NCBI GenBank assembly: GCA_964629615.1 | Contig: CAZVUD010000044.1 | Location: forward strand, 1 to 10,233 | Direction: 5' to 3' | DNA: 10,233 nucleotides | DNA from: SVTX01 sp964629615 | Lineage (GTDB): Bacteria > Bacillota > Clostridia > Oscillospirales > CAG-272 | Shown: positions 1 through 6,402 of the stretch, in pieces | Layout of the letters: every line of letters begins with the position of its first letter | How positions within the stretch are numbered: the first letter of the stretch is position 1 | Notes under the pieces: generated by a model | What the model saw: only the letters and a program-made list of their open reading frames with translations | Told to the model about the DNA's origin: nothing | Database searches by the model: none | Made by a program: the position numbers and the translations under genes

Positions 1-133
1 AACTTCCTCACATAAGCCTTCTCCGGTGGGAGAAATGATGAGATGTATTATTTATCCGCAAAATAAATATATGCTCCATGTTATGCGAACTGTGTTCGCC
101 CGCCCAAAATCCTTCTCCTACAATATAAACGCA
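1..133. other. Non-coding left edge
   Basis: No convincing coding region or ribosome binding site is visible here. Two short hairpins are present: TTCTCC/GGAGAA at 19-34 with a GGTG loop, and a perfect GCGAAC/GTTCGC at 85-99 with a TGT loop. Neither has a T-tract, so neither is a good intrinsic terminator. The stretch probably lies 3' of a gene outside the window. Confidence 0.4.
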
Positions 134-179
134 ATAAAGTGCTCACTGTCTATCTGACAGTGGGCACTTTATCGTTTTT
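134..179. terminator. Strong, probably bidirectional intrinsic terminator
   Basis: A 17-bp stem pairs 134-150 with 156-172 (one T-G wobble) around the loop TATCT. On the + strand it is followed by CGTTTTT. On the - strand it lies 10 bases beyond the stop of the TetR gene and is followed by a weaker T-rich tail. It would end the TetR transcript and any rightward transcript entering from the left. Confidence 0.85.
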
Positions 180-182
180 AGG

Positions 183-770
183 TTAATTGTTATTCTGACT
201 GTATTTTTCTATAAACAGTACTAAGCTTTCCTTAAGAACATCGATCTGTGCTTTGAGGTAGAATTCATCCTCAAAGAGGGCATAATGCACGCAGGACCTG
301 ATGAGAATAAATATAAGGGGAGTCAGCTTCTGATAAGGAATGCCGATCTTGTCCTCCAAGAGCTTTGCATATTCTGTGTATCTCGTATCAACGCCCGCAA
401 AGAATTTCTGACCGTATTCTCTGTATTTCGGATGTGTGTATATCTGATACATGAGGCGGTATTTTTTGCCGTGCTTCTCGGCTGTCCAGTAGGGGATCTC
501 GTCAATGAATTTCCACAGATCCTGAACGTTCATGGGCGCTTTTTCCATAAAGTCGTTCTCGACCTTGCTCATGCAATATTCTGCAGACTGAACTATAAGA
601 TCGTCAATATCCTTAAAATACGTGTAAAAATTTGATGGATTACAGCCGCACCATTCGCCAAGGGTCCTGACACCTGTGCCGTGCAGACCGTTTTCGGCAA
701 AGCACTCATAGCACTTTTCCATCATCTCTTCTTTTTTCGCCATGCGCACTTTTTCGTCAAGTATAGCCAC
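183..770 (-). CDS. TetR/AcrR-family transcriptional regulator
   Basis: A 195-residue one-domain-plus-ligand-domain repressor of usual TetR length. The N-terminal helix-turn-helix occupies about residues 15-60, with the recognition part ending in the typical NFYTYFKDIDDL form. The C-terminal helical region (about 70-190) should bind the inducer and dimerise; it gives no clue to the ligand. The start is GTG at 768-770, chosen because AAGGAG lies 7 bases upstream; the internal ATG (residue 10) has no such site. A good promoter lies at 815-843. The gene is divergent from the hydrolase/lipoprotein operon, whose promoter carries a GAACGTTC palindrome, so that operon is its likely target (inference). 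Oddity: the DNA-binding domain holds Cys20, Cys23, Cys41 and Cys43. Family call is firm; target and inducer are not known. Confidence 0.9.
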   Translation of the reverse strand: MAILDEKVRMAKKEEMMEKCYECFAENGLHGTGVRTLGEWCGCNPSNFYTYFKDIDDLIVQSAEYCMSKVENDFMEKAPMNVQDLWKFIDEIPYWTAEKHGKKYRLMYQIYTHPKYREYGQKFFAGVDTRYTEYAKLLEDKIGIPYQKLTPLIFILIRSCVHYALFEDEFYLKAQIDVLKESLVLFIEKYSQNNN

Positions 771-814
771 AATTATTCTCCTTTATACGCCAAAGTGATG
801 ATCTATTATGATAA

Positions 815-843
815 AGTATAACACATTTCATATTTTTTTGCAA
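815..843 (-). promoter_or_regulatory. Promoter of the TetR gene
   Basis: Read on the - strand: -35 TTGCAA (843-838), a 17-base spacer, and -10 TATACT (820-815) with an upstream TG at the extended -10 position. Transcription should start near 808, about 38 bases before the GTG start codon. No GAACGTTC copy lies at this promoter, so direct autoregulation through that motif is not evident. Confidence 0.75.
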
Positions 844-1039
844 GTGATATTTTGTAAATATGCATATTTTTTAGCTGTATTATTTTACATGTACGAATTT
901 TTGGGGAGAAACGGCGGTGGAAATGCGAAAGTATTGCAAATGAGAGCGGCAAAGCTTGTATTTTTTGCTCCAAAAACACAAGATACTGACATTATATTTT
1001 ATTTTTTTAAAAAAACTATAGCAAATTTTTTAAAAAATA

Positions 1040-1068
1040 TTGACATTATCTGACATCTGTGATAGAAT
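1040..1068 (+). promoter_or_regulatory. Promoter of the hydrolase/lipoprotein operon
   Basis: Consensus -35 TTGACA (1040-1045), 17-base spacer, -10 TAGAAT (1063-1068) with the extended TGA just before it. Transcription should start near 1075. This leaves a leader of roughly 108 bases before the hydrolase start at 1183. Confidence 0.85.
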
Positions 1069-1078
1069 ACACTTAAAC

Positions 1079-1086
1079 GAACGTTC
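1079..1086. promoter_or_regulatory. Candidate TetR operator
   Basis: The perfect 8-base palindrome GAACGTTC begins 10 bases after the -10 hexamer, at about +4. A bound repressor would block RNA polymerase. Palindromes with GAAC/GTTC arms are common among TetR-family operators, and the divergent TetR gene is the obvious candidate. Binding is inferred from position and symmetry only. Confidence 0.55.
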
Positions 1087-1182
1087 AATCTGTTATACGA
1101 GATCTGCCAAAAATGACAGAAACTTTTACGCGTCATGCGCATAATATATTTTAAAAATAAATGCAAGAAAAGGAGATCACCC

Positions 1183-2319
1183 ATGAAAGCCAAAAAAGTA
1201 AAAAAGGTCATTTTCATCACTCTTATGTCTGTCGTTGCGATCATCATAGTCGCACTCGGAGCTTTTTTATGCGTATATTACAGCAGATTCAAAACGATAG
1301 CTACGATAGAGCCCGTCACAAAATATGATGACGGTCTTAATGTGTACAGGATGAATGTTGAGTATGATTACAGCATAGATGACATAATTGACCGCGGCAT
1401 ATCGGATACGCAGGCATTTATTGATTCGATAATCAAAGAGTCCTTGCCGCTGTTACCGATAAAGATGGATGCACCGGATTTCAGCTGCAGTGCGTTTGGA
1501 ATACAGACCAAAGACGGCGACAGCCTTATGGGAAGAAATTACGATTTCAGATACGACACCAGCGCGATGCTGGTATATTGTGCGCCAAAGGACGGGTACA
1601 GATCGGTAGCATTCACGGCGCTTGACAATCTTGGCGTAAGTGTTGCGGATGAGAGCATTAAAACAAAGCTTGCATGTCTCACTGCCCCCTTTATATGCCT
1701 TGACGGCATGAATGAAAAGGGAGTATCCATTGCGGTGCTAACGCTTGACAGTGAGCCCACGGTACAAGATACCGACAAGCCCGATATCTGCACATCACTT
1801 GCGATAAGGCTCGTGCTTGACAAGGCGGCGTCAACAAAAGAGGCGGTAGAGCTTTTGTCACAGTATGATATGATAGCCAGCTCGGGCAGAGATTATCACT
1901 TTTATGTAAACGATGCCACGGGAGATGGCAGGGTCATTGAATGGGACTGCCACAGTGACACGCGAAAGCTGGTTGCAACATCGGTGCGCACGACCACAAA
2001 TTTCTTTAATATGTATATAGATAAGGTCACTGTTACGGAAGGTAAGAACGGCATATACGGACACGGCAAGGATCGATATGACAAGATAGAGAATGTGTTT
2101 GACAGCGCGAGCGGATCATATACAAATGACACGGCATGGGAAGCGCTGATAGCCGCATCCCAGACCCCGAAGAGCGAGGATATCACGAGCAATACCCAGT
2201 GGTCCATCGTGTTCAATAATACAGATAAGACACTTGAATTTGTTTTGCACAGACATTGGGGAGATATCATATCATATGATATAGAGAACAATGCGGCGAC
2301 ATTCAAAGCTGCAAAATAA
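1183..2319 (+). CDS. Membrane-anchored linear amide C-N hydrolase (choloylglycine hydrolase / acyltransferase Ntn family)
   Basis: 378 residues from the ATG at 1183, which has AAGGAG 8 bases upstream; an in-frame ATG at 1135 has no ribosome binding site. Residues 1-8 are Lys-rich and about 9-33 form one membrane helix, so the enzyme should face outward. The Ntn-hydrolase core starts at Cys102. Arg118 and Asp121 fall at +16 and +19, exactly as Cys2, Arg18 and Asp21 do in bile salt hydrolase. DGMNEKGVS (174-182), Asn273 (like BSH Asn175) and Arg298 (like Arg228) complete the site. BSH Asn82 is replaced by Thr187, so a bile salt hydrolase is not favoured; penicillin-V-acylase-like or isopenicillin N acyltransferase-like activity is possible. 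If Cys102 is the nucleophile, the preceding ~100 residues must be removed to expose it. It is the first gene of an operon with the lipoprotein. Substrate unknown. Confidence 0.88.
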   Translation: MKAKKVKKVIFITLMSVVAIIIVALGAFLCVYYSRFKTIATIEPVTKYDDGLNVYRMNVEYDYSIDDIIDRGISDTQAFIDSIIKESLPLLPIKMDAPDFSCSAFGIQTKDGDSLMGRNYDFRYDTSAMLVYCAPKDGYRSVAFTALDNLGVSVADESIKTKLACLTAPFICLDGMNEKGVSIAVLTLDSEPTVQDTDKPDICTSLAIRLVLDKAASTKEAVELLSQYDMIASSGRDYHFYVNDATGDGRVIEWDCHSDTRKLVATSVRTTTNFFNMYIDKVTVTEGKNGIYGHGKDRYDKIENVFDSASGSYTNDTAWEALIAASQTPKSEDITSNTQWSIVFNNTDKTLEFVLHRHWGDIISYDIENNAATFKAAK

Positions 2320-2343
2320 CGCATGCCTTGGAGGACAACATAT

Positions 2344-4866
2344 ATGAAAAAGGTTTTTTTAAAGGCGATAGCATTCACCCTTGCGCTGATAATGCTCAGC
2401 GGAGCATTCTGCGGCTGCTCGGATAAGGGTGAGCCGTCTATTACATCAGACACAGACACAGTTTTTGCAATGCAAAGAGAGGTCGAATTGACTCTTAACT
2501 CAAAAAACGCAAAGTTTGCGCGCGATATCTCGGAGGATGATATCATACTTTCGGGAGCGTTTGAGGGTATGAGCATTACGGTGGAAAGGACAAAGAGCAC
2601 GGAGGCGAAGATACAGCTTACGGGCAAGATGAATACAGCGGAGGATTCGACACTGTATGACGACGGCATTATTGAGCTTGCCGCAGGTGCATTCACTGAT
2701 AAGTATCTGCAGCTTGGTGTGTCGGTGGGCGTACAATCTCCGAGCATATATATCGACAACACCTCGTTTAAAATGGAGAACGGCGCGATATTTGCGGACA
2801 TAAAAACACTTGGATATGACGTGTCAGATGAGCTGTCTGCGTCGGATGTGGATGTGTATGGCGCGACCGTAGGCTATGCAACACATTTGGGCGACGGTGT
2901 TATACGCATTTCAGTCAAGACAAAAGCCGATACGACGGACAAAGCGATAGAGGAGATAGACGGCTGTGAGATCACGCTTAAGGGTTCTGCCATGGGAACG
3001 GATGAGGATATATCTGTAGTACCTCACATCTCAAAAGCATGCTTCTATTATTCCAATGAAGCAAGGGATATTACGGATGATGGAATATATCTTACTTTGG
3101 ATCTCATACCGATAAACGGCAGATTCTCTGACAGCTTCGGTGTATCGGATATCGAGCTTGGAATAGATCTTGCAAACGGCACATTGGTATCCTGCGATGT
3201 GCATGACGGCGTTGCAACTGTCGGCATAAGAATGAAAAATGGCGAGGATAATGTCAGATACGGTGATCTCAAGGCGCTTATACAGCTGAAAGAGGGTTCA
3301 CTCATAAATGAATGGGGAACGACGCAAAATGAGCCTGTGTCATACTGCAAAAAGATACCTGAGCCGCTTCTTTTTGCAAGTGCGGACGCAAACTATAAGT
3401 TCGTGCGCGATTTTTGCGACTGTGTCGGAGGCTCGTCAATGGTCAAGGCGCTCGGGCCTGTCGGTACGGTGGTAAATCTCTTTACGGGAGCGGTAGTCAC
3501 ATCTTATGACCTCAGCAATATGTTTGGCTTTATTGATACGGGAGAGCCCTCCGAATTTGATATACTGTGTGATAAGCTTGACGGAATATCCGATCATCTC
3601 AGGGCACAGGATGATATGCTGAAGAATATTACAGAGCAGCTGAAGATCGCGGAATTGAACAGCATGAGAGATAAGGTCAATCAGTTCAATTATTACCTCA
3701 CAAAGCTTGATTCGAGCGTTGCCTCCGTAATGTGCTATATATCCGGAGCGGCAGATGATTTTGGAGATGAGATAGAAGGGGATATGCCGACCGAGTCTCT
3801 TGAGAGCATATCCGAAAAAATGCTGTCCTTGCATTCGTCGGGCATGACGGACACCGAGATAAATGGCAGGTTGAGCACTGACGAAAAGAAGCTCATAGAC
3901 GATTGGAGCAAATACTACAACAAGCTTTTCGGAATGATGAAAAATGCGGCAAATGACAAAGATGATGTCAGATACAGCGGATATAACAGCATGATATCGC
4001 GTCTTGAGAAAGCATTCGAGGATCTCTGCGATATGATAATGTCATCGCCGAAAAACGCAAGCGTATTTGATGTGTATGATAAGCTGTGCACCAATGCATA
4101 TCTTTTTGATGCAACGTCCATGCCTGCACGAAAGCTTTACAGGGAGTCTGTAAAGGGATCTCTCAGCTGTGCTTTTTCAATGCTGATGATACATTACAGC
4201 AATATGAAGATGAATTCCGTAAGTGACAATCCCGCCATCAAGATCCTCAATGACAATTATTATGAAAAAGCGATCAAGGCTGTCAATGAGAGCGTTGTAA
4301 AGCGCGATCATAACGAGACCTATACGCCGGGACTTGTCACCTTCTATCCCCAGACTTACCCGACCATACAGTGCAGATATATGCGCATATCAAACAATTT
4401 CGGATTTCAGAATATGTATACGCTGGGTGACACTGTAGATATTGAAAAGCAGGTAAAGAGCTATTTTGACGGTATAAAGAAGAGAATGTTCATAAACACC
4501 TTGGATGATAAAGAGTACAGGGAGACAAGTCAGCGCATGAAAAATCTTGGATATGAACGCTTTTCCGTCGTTGGCGAGAACATGGGACATGAGGCGAGCA
4601 TAATAGCAAACGAGCTTGGATATACCACTCAGAACGGAACTGAGAGATGTGTGTTCTTGCTTGATTACGGATCTGTCAGCGTAAGCTGGAAGGATGCTCA
4701 CAGAGCCACATATATCACATATAAGAGAATGGAGATCACATTTAATAATGCGACGCTGTTCGATCTTAATACAGGCGAGAGGATAGAATCAAGCACTTAT
4801 ACGATGAGCTATGATGAAGGTACATGGGATAATGTTTATATCCTGCTTATGTCGTCGACTCATTGA
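2344..4866 (+). CDS. Large lipoprotein of unknown function with repeated beta domains, hydrophobic segment and coiled coil
   Basis: I do not recognise this family. The chosen ATG (2344) follows TTGGAGGA by about 9 bases and gives 840 residues; the ATG at 2323 lies upstream of that site. Residues 1-25 are a lipoprotein signal, MKK followed by a hydrophobic stretch and ending FCGC, so Cys25 is the likely lipidated residue, although Phe at -3 is not ideal. About 41-97, 142-196 and 244-300 look like three diverged beta-rich repeats sharing a D(I/V)xL/V-type strand and a later strand ending in IxLxxK or similar. Residues 366-388 are a Gly/Val-rich hydrophobic stretch. Residues 405-462 have a 3-4 hydrophobic heptad pattern (Leu412, Ile415, Leu419, Leu426, Ile429, Leu433). 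About 485-655 is helical, and 660-840 is mixed. There are about 15 cysteines, many for a secreted protein. It follows the hydrolase by 24 bases and shares its promoter, so a joint surface role is likely; a pore-forming or binding role is speculation. Confidence 0.85.
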   Translation: MKKVFLKAIAFTLALIMLSGAFCGCSDKGEPSITSDTDTVFAMQREVELTLNSKNAKFARDISEDDIILSGAFEGMSITVERTKSTEAKIQLTGKMNTAEDSTLYDDGIIELAAGAFTDKYLQLGVSVGVQSPSIYIDNTSFKMENGAIFADIKTLGYDVSDELSASDVDVYGATVGYATHLGDGVIRISVKTKADTTDKAIEEIDGCEITLKGSAMGTDEDISVVPHISKACFYYSNEARDITDDGIYLTLDLIPINGRFSDSFGVSDIELGIDLANGTLVSCDVHDGVATVGIRMKNGEDNVRYGDLKALIQLKEGSLINEWGTTQNEPVSYCKKIPEPLLFASADANYKFVRDFCDCVGGSSMVKALGPVGTVVNLFTGAVVTSYDLSNMFGFIDTGEPSEFDILCDKLDGISDHLRAQDDMLKNITEQLKIAELNSMRDKVNQFNYYLTKLDSSVASVMCYISGAADDFGDEIEGDMPTESLESISEKMLSLHSSGMTDTEINGRLSTDEKKLIDDWSKYYNKLFGMMKNAANDKDDVRYSGYNSMISRLEKAFEDLCDMIMSSPKNASVFDVYDKLCTNAYLFDATSMPARKLYRESVKGSLSCAFSMLMIHYSNMKMNSVSDNPAIKILNDNYYEKAIKAVNESVVKRDHNETYTPGLVTFYPQTYPTIQCRYMRISNNFGFQNMYTLGDTVDIEKQVKSYFDGIKKRMFINTLDDKEYRETSQRMKNLGYERFSVVGENMGHEASIIANELGYTTQNGTERCVFLLDYGSVSVSWKDAHRATYITYKRMEITFNNATLFDLNTGERIESSTYTMSYDEGTWDNVYILLMSSTH

Positions 4867-4891
4867 TACCAAAAGGAAAGTAAATATAGAG

Positions 4892-4942
4892 CTTCCCCGA
4901 CAGACACATGTCTGTCGGGGAAGATGCTTATATGAATTTTTT
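4892..4942. terminator. Perfect-stem terminator between convergent genes
   Basis: A 14-bp perfect stem (CTTCCCCGACAGAC paired with GTCTGTCGGGGAAG, 4892-4923) closes on an ACAT loop. A run of six T at 4937-4942 follows after a gap. It lies 25 bases after the lipoprotein stop and 35 bases beyond the stop of the leftward alcohol dehydrogenase, so it can serve both genes. The T-run is not immediately next to the stem on either strand, so efficiency is uncertain. Confidence 0.8.
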
Positions 4943-4958
4943 ATATTTGATCTGTGCA

Positions 4959-6056
4959 TCAGAACAAAACGAGCGGCTTTATAAGGTCGCGCGGCTTGTC
5001 CTTCATAAGCATGAGAGCCTCCTCTACGCCGTCAAGTCCATTTTCAAATCTGTGTGTGACCAGCTTTTCGGGGTGTATCCTGCCTGCGGTTACAAGTCCT
5101 GCAAGCTTCTTGAGGCGCAGTCTGCCGCCAGGCATAAGACCGCCTCTTATCTGCTTGTGACCCATTCCACAGCCCCAATCAACTCTCGGGATGCAAACGT
5201 TATCTCCTTCTCCGAGATAATTGACATTGCCTATGATGCCGCCCGGCTTTAGCATTTTGATGGCTGTCGCAAAGGTGTCGTTGTCGCCGCCTGCAATTAC
5301 GACTCTGTCCACGCCCTCGCCGTGAGTCTTTTCCATTATCTGTTCATATATATCGCCGTTTTTGTAGTTTATGATATCGCTTGCGCCGAATTCCAAAGCC
5401 AGATTACAGCAATTTTTGCGCGATCCCACAGCATATATGCTTGCCGCTCCTCTTATTGCACATGCCGCAACAGACATAAGTCCGACAGGACCAATGCCTA
5501 TGACAGCAACATTATCTCCAAATCTGACATCGGCAAGCTCGCATCCGTGAAATCCCGTAGGTACCATGTCTGCAAGCATGCATGCAGCCGCAATATCCAT
5601 GCCCTCGGGCAAGAGCTCCATATTTCCGTCGGCATCGTTTACGTGAAAATAGTCTGCAAAAACGCCGTCCTTGAAGTTTGAAAATTTCCAGCCTGCAAGC
5701 ATTCCGCCCGAGTGCATGGCAAAATTATCCTGTGCCTCAAGTGAATTCCAATCGGGTGTGATAGCGGCAACAAGGACCTTGTCACCAACCTTGAAGTTTT
5801 TTACGAGCGATCCGACCTCAACCACCTCGCCTACAGCCTCGTGACCGAGTATCATGTCGTGTCTGTCGCCGATAGCTCCTGACCAAACGGTGTGGATGTC
5901 CGATGTGCAGGGTGCAACTGCCAAGGGACGGCAGATCGCGTCTGTAGGTCCGCATTCGGGAATGCTTTTACTTACCCAGCCGACCTCCCCTATCCTCTTC
6001 ATGGCAAAGCCTCGCATCTCTCCGCTTTTTGCGTAATCTGTCTTTCTGTTTTCCAT
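4959..6056 (-). CDS. adh: NADP(H)-dependent zinc secondary alcohol dehydrogenase (isopropanol dehydrogenase type)
   Basis: A medium-chain zinc alcohol dehydrogenase that interconverts secondary alcohols and ketones, such as isopropanol and acetone, with NADP(H) in the cytoplasm. It closely resembles the Thermoanaerobacter brockii and Clostridium beijerinckii enzymes (352 and 351 residues). With the chosen ATG at 6056 it has 365 residues and a constant offset of 13 from the T. brockii numbering: zinc ligands Cys50, His72 and Asp163 (Cys37, His59, Asp150), Glu73, the NADP-specific GSR at 211-213 (198-200), and Tyr231 (Tyr218). The Rossmann glycines are in GIGPVG at 187-192. The start was chosen for AGGAGG 11 bases upstream; the homologous start, Met14 here, has only GGAGAG abutting it. 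If that later start is used, the protein has 352 residues. No structural zinc-site cysteine cluster is seen, as in its homologues. It is transcribed alone; no promoter could be placed with confidence. Confidence 0.95.
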   Translation of the reverse strand: MENRKTDYAKSGEMRGFAMKRIGEVGWVSKSIPECGPTDAICRPLAVAPCTSDIHTVWSGAIGDRHDMILGHEAVGEVVEVGSLVKNFKVGDKVLVAAITPDWNSLEAQDNFAMHSGGMLAGWKFSNFKDGVFADYFHVNDADGNMELLPEGMDIAAACMLADMVPTGFHGCELADVRFGDNVAVIGIGPVGLMSVAACAIRGAASIYAVGSRKNCCNLALEFGASDIINYKNGDIYEQIMEKTHGEGVDRVVIAGGDNDTFATAIKMLKPGGIIGNVNYLGEGDNVCIPRVDWGCGMGHKQIRGGLMPGGRLRLKKLAGLVTAGRIHPEKLVTHRFENGLDGVEEALMLMKDKPRDLIKPLVLF

Positions 6057-6402
6057 ATGAGAAATATCCTCCTGTATTTTTGATGCCGCATTTTGCACAC
6101 ATCATATTCCTATACTAAAATATTATTGCCGCAAATTTATGGACTGTATGAAAACATTGTGTGAATATACTTAAAAAATAAAAAATAAAACATGAAATTT
6201 GTTGAAATTGCCGTATTTTGCTTAATTTTTTGTGTTTTGTTCATTCCTACAAAATGATCAGTTTAAAATACGTTAATTTCTTGCAAATTTTTTTGTCTAT
6301 ACTACTTGCAATATGAAAGAATTTTTGCTAAAATAAAGATAATTAAATTTTGTTTTTCGCATGCGAGCATATTTGCGGCGAAAAGAAAGGTCAGGGTCAA
6401 TT
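6057..6402. other. AT-rich divergent intergenic region, 346 bases
   Basis: It lies between the leftward alcohol dehydrogenase and rightward GMP synthase genes. It holds the dehydrogenase ribosome binding site at its left edge and a good rightward promoter at 6306-6334. The GMP synthase leader contains the 10-base palindrome TCGCATGCGA (6357-6366) and a possible 7-bp stem TTTTCGC (6354-6360) with GCGAAAA (6378-6384) abutting the Shine-Dalgarno. No purine riboswitch consensus and no remnant of an amidotransferase gene was seen. Confidence 0.5.
6306..6334 (+). promoter_or_regulatory. Promoter of the GMP synthase gene
   Basis: -35 TTGCAA (6306-6311), 17-base spacer, -10 TAAAAT (6329-6334) with TGC at the extended -10 position. 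The start would be near 6341, giving a leader of about 60 bases. A second TTGCAA at 6281 with TATACT at 6298 has only an 11-base spacer and is not counted. Confidence 0.7.

Larger units (their letters stand above)
771..1182. other. Divergent intergenic region, 412 bases
   Basis: Very AT-rich. It holds the TetR promoter on the - strand, the operon promoter on the + strand and a candidate operator, each listed separately. Just upstream of the operon promoter are two copies of the tract TTTTTTAAAAAA (about 1003-1036) that could act as an UP-element-like or bent region. TGACATTAT occurs twice (987-995 and 1041-1049), the second copy overlapping the -35. An open frame at 808-1053 is judged not to be a gene. 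Confidence 0.6.

Noticed and set aside
808..1053. 81-codon + strand frame in the TetR/operon intergenic region
   Set aside because: It has no ribosome binding site, its composition is that of AT-rich non-coding DNA, it starts within the TetR promoter and it runs across the operon's -35.
1135..1182. Upstream ATG for the hydrolase (16 extra residues)
   Set aside because: No Shine-Dalgarno precedes it, whereas AAGGAG is well placed for the ATG at 1183, which also begins a normal Lys-rich membrane anchor.
1183..2319. Bile salt hydrolase assignment
   Set aside because: Cys, Arg, Asp and the later Asn and Arg fit the superfamily, but the Asn82-equivalent is Thr187 and the protein has a long anchored N-terminus, so only the broader family is claimed.
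1902..2801. 299-codon - strand frame
   Set aside because: It lies antisense across the hydrolase/lipoprotein junction, has no ribosome binding site and its protein is Ser/Val-rich without motifs; the + strand genes explain the region.
6281..6303. Second promoter TTGCAA...TATACT before GMP synthase
   Set aside because: The spacer is only 11 bases; the TTGCAA at 6306 with TAAAAT at 6329 has the proper 17.
6361..6402. Upstream ATG for GMP synthase (14 extra residues)
   Set aside because: No ribosome binding site precedes it and it lies inside a palindrome in the leader; the ATG at 6403 has GAAAGG upstream.
6100..6402. Purine riboswitch before the GMP synthase gene
   Set aside because: I looked for the conserved purine-aptamer core and found none; the predicted leader of about 60 bases is too short for the aptamer plus an expression platform.
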